From positions 36,179,382 to 36,243,381 of the forward strand of contig CM067318.1 in the NCBI GenBank assembly GCA_034231615.1: a stretch of 64,000 nucleotides of DNA, read 5' to 3'. The position numbers were made by a program, and so were the translations under genes. Shown here piece after piece: positions 10,497 to 21,952 of the stretch. The DNA is from Meghimatium bilineatum (taxonomy: Eukaryota > Mollusca > Gastropoda > Stylommatophora > Philomycidae). The notes below the pieces were generated by a model. The model worked only from the letters and a program-made list of their open reading frames with translations. It was not told the origin of the DNA and did no database searches. How positions within the stretch are numbered: the first letter of the stretch is position 1; every line of letters starts with the position of its first letter.

Positions 10497-11293
10497 ATTC
10501 ATCAATCTCGCTATTGCGAGACGTGGGCCTTGACAACCGGTATGTCGACAATGTTACTTACCTTGGAAGCACTCTCTCTCGCGATGTCAACATTGATGTG
10601 GAAATTAACAATAAACTGGCAAAAGCTAGTGCTGTATTTGGGAGATTACGCAACAATGTATGGGACAGAAGAGGTATAAGAACAACCACCAAACTTCAAG
10701 TATATCATGCTACAGTTATACCAACCCTACTATACGCTTGCGAAACGTGGACAGTGTATGCTAGACATGCAAGAATATTAAATCATTTCCATCTTACCTG
10801 CCTACGTAAATTACTAAACATCTATTGGTGGGACAAATTACCAGACTACGAGGTCTTGGAAAAATCAACATCAATAAGCATCTACACAATACTTATGAAG
10901 GCGCAAGCACGCTGGGCAGGCCATCTTGTGCGTATGGAGAACTCGCGTTTGCCAAAACAAATATATTATGGAGCACTCAAGGCAGGATTTCGAAAAGCTG
11001 GTGGACAGAAAAAGCTCTTCAAAGACACGCTCAAGTCATCCTTGAAACATCTTAACATTGACGTAGGCGCTTGGGAGAGCCTCGCTCAGGATAGAGCAGC
11101 ATGGCGTTACAGCATTAGAACGGGAGCACTAGCGGCGGAAGAATTCAGACAAGATACTGCAAGACAGAAGCGGCCACGTAGAAAAGAAAAAACATATCAA
11201 CCTCACATAGATACCCTCTATTGTTGTCAATTCTGTAAAAGAACATTTTGTGCGCGCATTGGACTTGTTAGTCATTTAAAAACGCACTATTAA
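10497..11293 (+). pseudogene. LINE RT C-terminal half with zinc finger
   Basis: A 5'-truncated but open frame of about 260 codons. It contains VTYLGSTLSRDVNIDVEI, TLLYACETWTVYARHARIL, QARWAGHLVRME, FKDTLKSSLKHLNIDV, RAAWRYSIRTGA and a terminal finger CQFCKRTFCARIGLVSHLKTH. The length without stops suggests a fairly young insertion. The RT catalytic YADD lies upstream in the intact element and is missing here. It belongs to the lineage of 8271-8790, 27610-28375 and 62830-63610. Confidence 0.85.
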
Positions 11294-11299
11294 CTTTTA

Positions 11300-11830
11300 T
11301 TATTTTTATTATTTATTGTTATTATTATTATGGTTGAGTTTTGGTCATCGTCGATTACGACGGACGAACATCATGTTCAGCACAATGGTTATCGCACACA
11401 GTGCTGCTGCAGTTTTGTAGACTGGGGACAAATGAGCAAGTCAGGGTTTATATAGTTTGTCTCCTCGTGTGTACTCAATTGACATTCCATCTCAGTCTGC
11501 ATTGTTCATTTCAGTCTACGTTGTGGATTTATGAAACCGTGCCATGTGTTTTGCTAGAGCTTCGAAACTACCTGCTATAGGCATATGCCACGAGTAGGTG
11601 AATGGTCTTGATATGCTAGCATTGGGAATCGGGTAAAAATACCTACTTGTGGCGCATGCCGGAAGTAGGTAATTTTGAAATTCGCGGTGAAACACATGAC
11701 CCTCGCTTTGCGTGCCATTAACAAATTAATCTAAGTAATTAATTAACGGTTATGTATCAGCCGAAATTGACAGCCGAATCTAACTTAAATTGATTAATGA
11801 ACTAAATCCTAATGAATCTGATGTATCCGA
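11300..11830. other. No recognised feature
   Basis: Unique-looking sequence. CCACGAGTAGGT and GGAAGTAGGT are short repeated words near 11590-11670. No coding signal was recognised. Confidence 0.4.
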
Positions 11831-12270
11831 CAGAATGCTCAGATATTGCAGCCAAGCTGTAAACCATGGCATAACGCATTCCTTTTTCACGACTTCATCC
11901 TACTCAGTTTGAGAATGGACGCACAAGAATTAATTAAACTATAGTAACGTATTAACAGTTCAGTATCCTTTGACATCTTTATCTTCTTCTTCTGGTTTCG
12001 TTCTCAAACTCCTACAGATTAGCAGGGTGACATCCACCGAGAACGGAATGTGTTGTGTTATTGTTTACAGATTAACTGTGGTATCTGCACCTTTCGACCT
12101 GACACATCCGATTTAAGCATGACTTCAGTTTTACTTTAATCCTCTGCGGAATGGGATAACCAACTCCACCTTTCACCGGAAAGACCTTCGTTGCCTCTTA
12201 CAAAGTGCATAGCAAGTAACGGTGTTGCTATTATGTGTACCCGTTTTGGGCCGTAGCAACATACGGGCAC
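11831..12270. mobile_element. Two SINE Y fragments, inverted
   Basis: A plus-oriented 3' fragment (11831-11927, GCAGCCAAGCTGTAAACCAT to GTTTGAGAATGGACGCACAAG) is followed by a nearly complete, diverged minus-oriented copy (11984-12270), starting CTTCTTCTTCTGGTTTCG and ending GTAGCAACATACGGGCA. Confidence 0.7.
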
Positions 12271-12596
12271 ATTGACGTAAACTAATAAAAGGTTCAACCA
12301 ACAGCTGAAATCAACACCAACTAGCTAAAATAATTAGCGGCTCTATATATTTCTTGAAAGTTGAAACAATTGAAATACACTTATTCATTAACTGAACTAA
12401 TTAACAGATATGTATCTATTGACAGCTGAAATCAATGTAATCATCATCATGTGTGTATGGCCGGCAACAACTGAGAACAAATGATGAAAGTGATGCGAAC
12501 TATTTACATGACAAACTAACAATGTGAGTACTCATAGATTTAATAGTGTTCTTCAAATTATAGCAGTGAAGACGTTTTATATGTTTATTTCATTAG

Positions 12597-12920
12597 TCAT
12601 GACGATGGACGGTATGAGATATGAGATGGGCGGTATGAGATATGAGATGAACGGTATGAGATATGAGATGGACGGTATGAGATGGACGGTATGAGATATG
12701 AGATGGACGGTATGAGATATGAGATGGACGGTATGAGATATGAGATGGACGGTATGAGATATGAGATGGACGGTATGAGATACGAGATGGACGGTATGAG
12801 ATATGAGATGGACGGTATGAGATGGACGGTATGAGATATGAGATGGACGGTATGAGATATGAGATGGACGGTATGAGATATGAGATGGACGGTATGAGAT
12901 ATGAGATGGATGGTATGAGA
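12597..12920. repeat. Minisatellite, GATGGACGGTATGAGA units
   Basis: Alternating units of about 16 and 23 bp (ATGAGATGGACGGTATGAGAT). The minus-strand ORF of 120 codons (SHTVHLI repeats) is a by-product of the array. The same unit resumes at 13297. Confidence 0.9.
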
Positions 12921-12925
12921 AATTT

Positions 12926-13270
12926 ACTGTCCTGGTCATGCTGGGGTCAGGGGAAACGAAAGAGCCGATGTGTTGGCTGGTAAAGCTTTGGTGAACGGCA
13001 CCGATATAAGAAGAGACAGGATTGAATTGATTAGAGCACTCATGGATACCCTACGAGAAGACGAGGAGGAAGTCGAACGTGACAATGTACATATTCAGAG
13101 AATTGTAGAAATGGGAGTGACTAGAGGTGATGGGAGAACGTACCCCCTCTCCGGAAAGATCAGAAGAACGCGTAATTAGCATCTGACTAGGACACTAAGC
13201 TTATACACTTTTAGATGGCTGACGGAACGGCAAGCAGAGGGTATATGGGAATGCCTCCAATGCTGTGACG
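12926..13270 (+). pseudogene. Nimbus-like LINE, RNase H end and tail
   Basis: It reads YCPGHAGVRGNERADVLAG, the last RNase H block, followed by a charged C-terminal region (IRRDRIELIRALMDTL, EEEVERDN) and, after a stop, YTFRWLTERQAEGIWECLQ. The minus-strand element at 29035-29590 has the same HAGVRGNERAD block and the rest of RNase H. It sits exactly between two arrays of the same minisatellite. Confidence 0.8.
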
Positions 13271-13296
13271 CTTGTTCCTAATCAAGAACCAAGACA

Positions 13297-13553
13297 TAAG
13301 ATGGACGGTATGAGAAATGAGATGGACGGTATGAGAAATAAGATGGACGGTATGAGAAATGAGATGGACGATATAAGAAATGAGATTGACGGTATGAGAA
13401 ATGAGATGGACGGTATGAGAAATGAGATGGACGGTATGAGAAATGAGATGGACGGTATGAGAAATGAGATGGACGGTATGAGAAATGAGATGGACGATAT
13501 AAGAAATTAGATTGACGGTATGAGAAATGAGATGGACGGTTTGAGATTTATTA
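13297..13553. repeat. Minisatellite, second block
   Basis: Units ATGAGAAATGAGATGGACGG, about 21 bp, repeat roughly 12 times with variants GATATAAG and ATTGACGG. The unit differs from 12597-12920 mainly by AAAT in place of TAT. The 81-codon ORF (RNEMDGM repeats) is not considered a gene. Confidence 0.9.
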
Positions 13554-13574
13554 TTGTATTACTGGAGACCACAG

Positions 13575-13748
13575 AGAACATAACAAGTACTCACTGTTCT
13601 GCAGAGAACATGGGAACCCACTGTCCTAAGAGAGCAGCACATATACTCACTGTCCTACAAAGAACATGGTCACCCAATGTCTTACAGAGAACAGCACATA
13701 TACTCATCATTCTACAGAGAACATGGTCACCCAATGTCTTACAGAGAA
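13575..13748. repeat. Short tandem repeat, about 57 bp
   Basis: About two and a half copies of ACAGAGAACATGGTCACCCA...AGCACATATACTCA. It directly follows the previous array. Confidence 0.75.
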
Positions 13749-14097
13749 TAGTGTGATAGTATTGCACCCTACTCTAGCCGCCAAGCCTGTAGCTGTCACA
13801 ATATAGCGAACCGTTCACAAACAGGGAGCTTCACAGTAAGAAGCGAGAACCCTTCACAGATAGTGAGAGATTGACGGCGTGAAATGCCACACATTGCATC
13901 TCTTGTGTAAATGTTGTCACTACGGACGCTGCTTACACGCAATGCAAAGGCGTGTTCATCTAAGAATATGTCAAGCGACGACTAAATGCAAACGTGTGTT
14001 TACCTAAGTACGTGTCAGACCTTGTGTTATTGAATGACCAGATGGAAGCATTCTGGTTGGTCTGAAGTTGTTAAGATTTACGAAGTAAGTTATGAAT

Positions 14098-14245
14098 GTG
14101 CAACGTGGGTTATTGATGGTGACCATTTGTTACATCCACTTTTGAAATTCAGTTAGAGATATGCCCTTTGCCTATGAGTTCGTAGATTGCTAATAAATCC
14201 TATTCGAGACAGTTCGGGCATGGAATGACCACTGTAGACAGTTTA
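14098..14245 (-). pseudogene. LINE 3'-end fragment
   Basis: It contains, in reverse, the zinc-finger end and 3' UTR of the LINE at 8271-8790 (TGACCATTTGTTACATCCAC, ATGAGTTCGTAGATTGC, GGGCATGGAATGACCACTG). Confidence 0.75.
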
Positions 14246-14571
14246 TTGGTTCTACTGAAAATAATGCAGACACACTGTCGTACAGAGTGACAAGAACCAC
14301 AATATACAACACATACATGCCAAAGTTAAGTAAATATAAATGGAAAACACCCTTATGTAATATATAACACCCAAGGTCACCAGCAGAATACCCTACTCCA
14401 CCTTAGAACAGGTCACTGTAGACTACTATGCAATTTACATTACAGACGAATGTCCATGTGGATTCTCGTAATCTAAATTCCTGAGCGCATACTGTTGGAG
14501 TACCCAAATTCCAACATACAAAGAACAGTAATGATCTGTCTTGACCAGAAATAAAGGGCTGAAGCAAGAAC

Positions 14572-14682
14572 TATGGATAGCCGCTCTGACTTGGCGACAG
14601 CGGACTTCGCATTAACAACAGTGAATGACAACAGCTCTGACTTGGAGACAGCGAACTTCGCATTAACAACAGTGAATGACCA
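14572..14682. repeat. Tandem duplication, about 51 bp
   Basis: Two copies of GCTCTGACTTGGCGACAGCG...AACAACAGTGAATGAC. Confidence 0.8.
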
Positions 14683-14689
14683 CACAAGA

Positions 14690-15115
14690 TGAACGCAGAA
14701 TAAGATGTGTATTATTATGTGTAGGTCGATAGTTTTTGTAATTGCCTTCCACTAAGAAATAATTTTCGGCGTCTTATGTATTAAAACTCATAATTCTACA
14801 TAAAAATCACCCAGTGTCTGAATTCAAATATCGTTCAGACAACTGAACTTCAGTCATGGAAATATTATAGTTTCGTACCGTCGTCATCCTCCATAGGCGT
14901 CGCTAGGGTTGGTGTCACACAGTGCTGTAAAACATGGTGTCACCCCCTCCCCCTGGAAAATAGTTTAGAAAAATGACAGAATCACAACATTAATACATGT
15001 TATGTATTATCATTATTGAACAATCTCCATTAATTATTTGGCAATTACTAACAGTAAACGTAGATGCTAATATATGATTGTAAACTGGATACCTTGTTTC
15101 CTTTTTCTTCTTTAA
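14690..15115. other. Mostly featureless; short repeat end
   Basis: The words ATAGGCGTCGCTAGGG and GGTGTCACACAGTGCTG (14893-14945) reappear inverted at about 20478-20556. They look like ends of a further transposon family. The rest is unassigned. Confidence 0.4.
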
Positions 15116-15117
15116 AT

Positions 15118-15402
15118 TGTTGTATGAAAGAGTCAAAGGCGAAACGGAGCAATAATATAAAAAAAATACGATCTTTATTTTTTGGCCACGTCGTTATGAG
15201 ACAAGGTTTTTTTTTAGAACATAGTCAGAACAGGCAAGATTGAAGACAAAAGAGACAGAGGGTGACAACGTGAGGTAATATTAAACAGTTTAACAACCTG
15301 GCACTCCAGAGAAACAACAATGATCCTGATACATAATACTGGAGATAGAGAGCTGTGGAGAGTCATGATCGCTTAAGCCAGCCGGCATGGCACCTCATGA
15401 AT
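15118..15402 (+). pseudogene. LINE ORF2 C-terminal fragment
   Basis: The readings SLFFGHVVMRQG and GDRELWRVMIA, then ASRHGTS, match the end of the LINE at 46484-47158 (RESWRNMIAYAIRHGT). Frameshifts and stops are present. Confidence 0.7.
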
Positions 15403-15643
15403 GAATGTTATTGTTGTCATAAAAATTAGAATTTATCGGATCTCACGTCACGAGTAGGAATATAACATTTCAGTATCGTTTTTACTCAAATAGGAAACTC
15501 AAAACCTATAACAAGTTTGTTATGTGTGGCATTTATACGCGTGCATGTATTTGTTGTATTATGCAAATACAAAAAAAGATACAACTGAAAGTAGTATTTG
15601 TGGACAATGGCAGAGGCGAGATACAATTATAGTTAGATAATCA

Positions 15644-15830
15644 GGGGTGCGGTCCAAACAAAAATTAGGAGGGCGCTTCGTCTTCTAAAATAAGGTGTCT
15701 CCACAAAAATTTACCGGTCAGTCAAATTCAACTTGTCTTAAAAAATGTCGCTAGAAAAAAATACAGGGACAGTGCCCTAACATTAAAAAATAGTACCAAG
15801 GCGCCACCTTGTCACAACTACACCCCTATG
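15644..15830. mobile_element. hAT-type MITE, family M2
   Basis: The ends GGGGTGCGGTCC and, in reverse, CATAGGGGTGTAGTTG form a short terminal inverted repeat. It is flanked by perfect 8-bp duplications GATAATCA at 15636-15643 and 15831-15838. Non-coding, 187 bp. Confidence 0.75.
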
Positions 15831-16192
15831 GATAATCAAATTTACTTTATACAGGCAAAGCAAAACAGACAATGAAGTAAGTTAGACGTCAACTATCTAA
15901 CTGTGCGAAACTGCACCCAATCTGTTCATTTGTAAAGTTCGTTTTTTTCGTGAACTAATCTGTGAATTGTTGCAAATATTTTTAATTTGACAGTTATTTC
16001 GGTGTAACTTATCACAAGTTAGTCCCCATCGAGGCCAGCACCTTGAAGTGGTGATGGGGCTTAGTTCAGCCATAAGGGGCTGGAAACTAAGACTAGTCAG
16101 GCACTCCCACTCGAGGAGGACCATAGTCCGGCCCAAGTAAGCAGAGTGCAGAAGACGGAGGCAACCAGCCAAAAGGCGCACAGATAATCAGG

Positions 16193-17280
16193 TTGCCACG
16201 CACAAAACACAATGGAAACATGTCTGCATCTAATAACAGTTATGGTGCCTGCCCTGTGGCGGACGTTCAGGCAGGGACGGTGCCGGGCCCTACACATCGA
16301 AAGGGCCCAACCTCAGTTACTGGAAGTCCTTCTCAATTGCCCCGAGGAGCCAGGAGGCAAGGGAATAGAGCTACTGGCCAAACAAACAAACGACCAATAA
16401 AAATAATGCACTGGAATGCTGAGGGTGTCAACAGTAAAAGAGATGGATACAGCAAAAAATTGGAACTTGAAAATGTCCTCAGTGAAGAACAAGTTAATAT
16501 ATGCTGTATCCAAGAAACACACCTCAGCAGCGACATAGCCTTCAAAATCAGAGGCTACCAGTGCTACCGATCTGACCGAAAGGACAGGCGAAAGGGTGGA
16601 ATTCTGACACTAGTTAAAAACAATATCAGCGCATGTCAGCTGGAAGTATACATGGACGGGGCAGAATACCAGATGCTCCACCTAAAAACAGACAGTGCAG
16701 AATTCCATCTCCTGAACTAATACTGCCCAAATGATAAACCATTGGCACTAGACACAATTCCAGACAAAGAAAGGCTTATGGTGTGTGGTGACTTCAACAG
16801 CACTCTCTGAGCTGGGGCTACGATAATATCGACAAGAGAGGTGAGGAACTTGAGAGCTGGCAGGATGAAAATAATCTCATCCTTATTAACCAGCCAGCAG
16901 ACTCACCAACCTTCTACTCGAGAGCATGGCCCACCACCTCTACACCAGACCTGGCATTCCACTCACCAGGCTTAGAATGGAACATCACACGTGTCGTTGG
17001 AAAGCAGCTTGGAGGTAGTGACCACAGACCAGTATTTCTGGAAATTCACAATGAATATACCAAGGAAAGCAGCACGCTCACTAGGTGGAACTATAAGAGG
17101 GCAGACTGGAAAATGTACCAGCATTTAACCAGTGTTCTAGCTAAGGACATGAACTTGGACAAAGACATCAATAGAGCAGTGAGTGAATTTAATAGATGTA
17201 TACTACATGCTGCTAGTAAAACCATACCCAGGGGGGCACGCAAAAACTACAAACCCTACTGGAATGATGAACTCTAAAAG
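16193..17280 (+). pseudogene. LINE AP endonuclease domain, broken
   Basis: The frame opens near 16193 (MPRTKHNGNMSASN), with about 65 residues of low-complexity leader. The nuclease follows: IKIMHWNAEGVNSK (catalytic N), NICCIQETHL (catalytic E), GGILTLVKNN, then a stop at 16718. After a deletion or frameshift come RLMVCGDFNS and GSDHRPVF, the D/N and SDH motifs. Known role in the family: nicking target DNA to prime reverse transcription. The breaks exclude activity. Confidence 0.85.
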
Positions 17281-17639
17281 CTGCAAAATGAGATGGAAAC
17301 AGACAGCAGACTGAGAACAGACCTAGCCAAGAACATCACAACAAATATCAGCAAAAAAAGGCTAAATTTCACAGAGCCAAGTTACAAGCCATACGGAGCA
17401 GCTGGAAAGAAAAAACAGAGTCGCTGAACCTAGAAAGAGATACTAGGAAATTATGGAAACTTGTAAAACTACTAAATGATGAAGGTACATGGAGAAATAC
17501 CAGGATCACACTTTATAAAGATAAAAACATTTTAACAGGTAAGCATGCAGCTGATTACTTTGCAGACTCCTTTGCAGAAGTCAATAACATCAAAGTCAGC
17601 CCAGACAAACAACAGGAGGTTCGAGCGAGCAAGCAAAAC

Positions 17640-18780
17640 ATTGGACAAGGCGAACCTATACCTGAAGTCATGGAGGCACCAATCACAATGAGAGAACTGG
17701 AGCATGCAATATCCAAATTGAAAATGAAAAAGTCCCCTGGAGCTGATGGAGTGTCCAATGAAATGATTAGAAACCTGGGAATTGCAGCAAGAGCAAAGCT
17801 GCTGCAGATCTTTAACACAAGCTGGTCCACAGGTAATGTACCACAGGCGTGGAGAGAAGCAATAATAATACCTCTCCTCAAATCAGGAAAAGATGGCAAC
17901 GCAGTCTCCAACTACATGCCCATCAGCCTCACAAGCTGTCTATGCAAAACAATGGAACGCATTATCAATCTTAGGATGCAGTGGTACCTTGAAAGTGAAA
18001 ACCTTCTGGTATCACAGCAAGCAGGTTTCAGACAGTGCTACTCTACTGAAGATCAGGCAACCTACCTCTCCCAAGAGATTGAGGATGCTTTCCAAGATAA
18101 GAAACTGGTACTAGCAGCATGGATAGACTTCAGGAAAGCATTTGATAAGGTTTGGAAAGAGGGCTCCTAAAGAAATTGCGAAATTGCAGGGTTAGCTCAA
18201 GAATGTACAAATGGGTAAAAGCATACCTGCATAATAGAAGAGCCAGGGTACAATTAGATGGACGCAAAAGCAAGAAAGTCCTACTGCGTCCCCCAGGGAG
18301 GAGTCCTGTCACCCGCACTTTTCTTGGTTTACATCAATGACCTAGTTGCTGAACTACCACACATGATCAAAGTGGCAATGTATGCTGACGACCTGGTGAT
18401 CTGGTGCACGGAAGAACATGCAACAGTGGCCACTAAACAAATACAAAGAGCTATCGATGCCCTAACCTTATGGGCAAATAGATGGTGCGTCAGCATTAAC
18501 ACAGATAAGTGCACACTACACTCTTTACCCTCTCACCAAAACAAAAAGCCGGTCATATCAAGATAGATGGAGAGCTCTTGAAAGAAGACAAACAACCAAC
18601 ATACCTCGGAGTTACTTTTGATGATAAGCTGACATGGAAGCAGCACATAAACAAAGCAACAACAAAAGCCAGGAGGAAGTTAGCTATCCTGAGAAAACTA
18701 AGTGGAACCACATGGGGAGCCAGTGGGAATATACTCAGTAAAGTTTACCAGCAAGGCATAAGACCTCACCTGGAATAGGT
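17640..18780 (+). pseudogene. LINE reverse transcriptase domain, broken
   Basis: Visible RT blocks are KKSPGADGVSNEMIRNLG, PQAWREAIIIPLLKSGKDG, NYMPISLTSCLCKTMERII, SQQAGFRQCYSTEDQ, AAWIDFRKAFDKVW, then after a frameshift near 18165 VPQGGVLSPALFLVYIND and MYADDLVIW (YADD intact), WCVSINTDKC, and after another frameshift YLGVTFDDKLTWKQHI. The usual N-Y-R-P-I of the family is N-Y-M-P-I here. At least three breaks lie within the domain. Confidence 0.9.
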
Positions 18781-18831
18781 TCAGCTGCGTGGTGTCCTGC
18801 ATCAAACACCACATTACAAGATCTAGATAAA

Positions 18832-20029
18832 GTGCAAAACCAGGCACTTAGAATAATGTTGGGAGCAATGAAATCAACACCCATAGCAGAGATGCAGAAA
18901 ATGGGAAGAATGCAAACACTTGATGAACTCAGAGACACACAAGTACTAATTCAAGCAGAAAAGTTTCAGTGTATGCCAAGTCATCCAATGAAGGAAAGAT
19001 TCCAAAATCTAGCAATGGGGCGACTGAAAAGAAGCAGCTTTATCCATCAAGCTAAGCGACTCCGTAGACAACTTACAGACCTACCTGAATTTGACAGCCC
19101 CTTAAGGTCTGTACCAGAACAAACCGCGTGGAGTGAAAGGCATGGAATGCCAATATACATTCAGACCCATGTGAAAGGAATACTAAGCGAGGACGAACTG
19201 AACAGTGTGCAGCGAAGGACAGTCACCCTCAGTTTCCTGGATGAGGAATATCCACAAGATATATGGGTCAGAGTATACACAGATGGGTCAGCACAGAATG
19301 ATGTGAGGAATAGAAGTGCAGGTGTATATATAGAATATCAACACAAGCCTAGAGATACAATCAGAACACCGACAGGAAAATTCTGCAATAATTATGATGC
19401 AGAAATCCAGGCAATTAGTGTGGCATCTAAAAAACTGCTGAACTCCAACTCTGACCTACAGCCTGTAGTATTCCTGACAGATGCAAGGTCAGTGCTTCAA
19501 GCTCTCCAGTCTGAAAAACTAACAGACTTGAAAAAACTACTTAGCGAATTGTTTTACCAGTATAGGGTAACCATGCAGTGGATACCCTCTCACTGTGGAA
19601 TACCAGGAAATGAAAAAAGCAGACCAACTGGCTAAGGAAGGTGCTGCCGAAGACCAACCAGATATACCAATCACCTACCATCAGAAAAAACAGATGATCA
19701 CGTCAATAAGAAAGCCACAAACACCAACACAAGATGATTACCACATTATGAACAGATCAGAACAAGTTATAATTCTACGTCTCAGAACAGGACACAACCG
19801 ACTCCGCAGTCACATGTATACAAAGTTCAAGATTGGCAACACGGCAATGTGTACATGTGGACAGACAGCACAGAGTGCTAAACATATACTTCAAGAGTGT
19901 TCTGAGCATGAAACGCTGAGGCAGACATATTGGCCAGAGGAAACAACACTGGAATCAAAGCTCTATGGGACACTGTATGAACTACAAAAGACAGTGAGTT
20001 TTATTAAGGAGACAGAATTACAGATATAG
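18832..20029 (+). pseudogene. LINE RNase H domain and zinc-knuckle tail
   Basis: The frame 18832-19635 contains the post-RT thumb (QALRIMLGAMKSTPI) and RNase H blocks WVRVYTDGSAQND, NYDAEIQAISVAS, VVFLTDARSVLQAL and QWIPSHCGIPGNEK. A one-base shift near 19610 moves the ending to another frame (KADQLAKEGAAED ... TGHNRLRSHM ... CTCGQTAQSAKHILQEC). All four RNase H acidic positions are present across the two frames. The LINE ends at the stop near 20029. Confidence 0.9.
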
Positions 20030-20290
20030 ACATGTTTCAAGTGAACGAAAGAATAAGAAATCACAAGTTAGTACAAAGTAACGAACGAAGCTAATCATTA
20101 GGTTTGTTTGTTTCTTTTATTAAGCTAATGTTATCTTCTGGAGAAGTTATTGTATATGCAAAACTATAATACGTTTTTATTTTGTGATGTAACTAACAGA
20201 ACTGAGATATTTTTATATTTCAATAAGAAATTCCTGTCGCTGGGCAGAAATAATGCATAGGAGCAATTTTATAGTGACATAGAATTATAG

Positions 20291-20451
20291 TCTTCTTCTT
20301 CAGCGTTCATTCTCAAACTTCCATTGGATCTCCTTTATAGCTGGACCATGGTCCTACTAGATTTCCAGCAGGATGTAGTCCAGAGAATGGAAATGCGTTG
20401 GGTCACCGTTTTACTTGCGCCAATGTCCCGACGCATCCGTCGTCGGCGATC
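20291..20451 (-). mobile_element. SINE X copy
   Basis: In plus orientation it runs from TCTTCTTCTTCAGCGTTCAT to CATCCGTCGTCGGCGATC. It includes a CCATGGTCCTACTAGATTTC hairpin region and ATGTAGTCCAGAGAATGG. Confidence 0.85.
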
Positions 20452-21256
20452 ATAGACAGTAATATTTTGCATTTTGGTGTCACCCCCATGTGATGGTGTT
20501 ACCCAGTGCTGCCCGCACCCCCACCCCCCGCACCTACCTATTGACGCCTCTGCATACTCTACTTCCACACTAACATCGTTGCTGTTAAAGATATATTCAC
20601 TGTTCTCACTTCTATACATCGCATTACTGATCAAACAGTTTTGAATGATATAACGATCATTTCTATTGGTGTAATTTACGCACATTTCTTCACTCATATC
20701 TATGATAGTGTTAACACTTTTGATGTTAATTAGGGCCAGCAGACGACATTATCGCACAGTGTTGTTTCTGTATGTCATCTTTGCGATGTACACTTTTTTT
20801 TTTACAGCTAATGACCACATACACACATAATTAGATGTGAGGAAATTTTGAGTCACACGATTACATTGAAATCTTGCTGTTGATATTTTCTTACATAGTT
20901 TCAATTTTACTTATATTCGGACCAGCAACAGTGGACAAATTGATATAGATTATACAAAAGTACTATTACTCGGCTTATACACGGATCGGCATAAACGTAA
21001 TACGTAATTGTAATATACAGCTTAATTAAGTACCTTGACATATATGCTACTGTCACCTAACATGACCAATTACATGACCTGAACTTAGTAAAAGCAATGA
21101 ACACACTCACACACATACGTAAACATGCGTGTTATTTGTCGAAGATTACTAAGAGTACTTGTCCAAATATGATTTTAAATCTAAGTACATTAATGAATCT
21201 TCCTAGTCAAATGTGTAAATAATTATCTAATATCATTATTGTTCTATGAAGTTAAG
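20452..21256. other. Upstream region of the RabBD gene
   Basis: It holds a short transposon-end-like segment (20478-20556, inverted relative to 14893) and otherwise unassigned AT-rich sequence. No convincing TATA box or initiator could be fixed. An out-of-frame ATG at 21246 lies 11 bases before the chosen start and would overlap it as an upstream ORF. Confidence 0.4.
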
Positions 21257-21531
21257 ATGGCGCACGGCAAGAGAGAATCTGAGAAAAATAAAAACAATTC
21301 AAAACCCAAAAATCAGAACGGCCCACATGGAAAAACACAAGCTGAACCTGAAACAAAAGTGGAAACAAAAGCGCCAGGAGTGAAAATCAATGCCAAAACT
21401 CTGCCCATGATACCTCCCATCAATAACTATACTATTAACCTGCTGAGTCTCACAGCAGATGAAGAGACTATACTGATAAAAGTTTTAGAAAAGGATGAGG
21501 AAGAAGCAAGAGAGCTGGATGAAAGAGTGGG
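21257..21531 (+). CDS. Exon A: Rab-effector N-terminus, Rab-binding helix
   Basis: This is a candidate first coding exon of a Rab effector. The start ATG at 21257 has a strong context (AAGATGG). The first 55 residues are polar and low-complexity (MAHGKRESEKNKNNS). The exon ends with INLLSLTADEETILIKV and LEKDEEEARELDERVG. This matches the first helix (SHD1/RabBD) of rabphilin, Slp and Slac2 proteins, which have an L-T-x-E-E...VLxRDxxxxxxEExRI pattern and bind GTP-loaded Rab3/Rab27-type GTPases. The donor is G|GTAAGTGTC at 21532, phase 2, and joins in frame to exon B. A transcription start or earlier 5' UTR exon could not be located. The family assignment rests on motif recognition, not on a search. 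Confidence 0.72.
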
Positions 21532-21623
21532 GTAAGTGTCATTCAAAAATATAATAAATTTAAGTAAATAATAGCAATAGGGGAAACTCGTTATCAATTA
21601 ATGAAACAATCAAGCCTCTAAAA

Positions 21624-21952
21624 CAGGGGTGGGCAAACTTTTTGTGCAGAGGGCCGCATTGAAAATTAAACTGTAAAGCTATTGGAGGGCCGCATATAAT
21701 ATTATGTATATTTGGTAATATATATATATATATATATATATATTTAAATTTTGTCAAATTTGGAAAAAAATATTGTATATATAATCTATAAGAAAGTCGA
21801 ATTAAAATTCTAATGGACTTCTGTGTAATATTAATGGAGAAAAAAATCATTTTTGACGATCGTCCGTTTATTTAAAAATGTGTTTGAGGGCCGCAAAATA
21901 TCAAATGGCGGGCCGCATGTGGCCCGCGGGCCGTAGTTTTGCCAACCTCCTG
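21624..21952. mobile_element. hAT-type MITE, 'GGGCCGC' family
   Basis: Termini are CAGGGGTGGGCAAACTTTTT and, in reverse, CAGGAGGTTGGCAAAACTACG. Duplications ctctaaaa (21616-21623) and ctctaaac (21953-21960) fit an 8-bp hAT target site with one change. Repeated GGGCCGC words and an (AT)n core (21718-21743) are inside. It starts 92 bp after the exon A donor. Confidence 0.85.

Larger units (their letters stand above)
16024..20059 (+). mobile_element. Full-length APE-RT-RNase H LINE
   Basis: The element of about 4.0 kb is bounded by identical 13-bp target duplications ATCACAAGTTAGT (16011-16023 and 20060-20072). The 5' UTR starts CCCCATCGAGGCCAGCACC. The 3' end is AACGAAAGAATAAGAA, a simple A-rich tail. 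Domains in order are AP endonuclease, RT and RNase H with a CCHC-like tail, as in the I/Jockey superfamily. Frameshifts and stops break the single ORF into at least six pieces, so it is dead although complete in length. Separate entries describe the three domains. Confidence 0.9.

Noticed and set aside
12577-13510. SHTVHLI and RNEMDGM repeat ORFs
   Set aside because: Generated by the GATGGACGGTATGAGA minisatellite.
14893-20560. One 5.7-kb transposon bounded by the AGGCGTC ends at 14893 and 20556
   Set aside because: Ends are similar and inverted, but no matching target duplication was seen and the interior is explained by a LINE with its own duplications.
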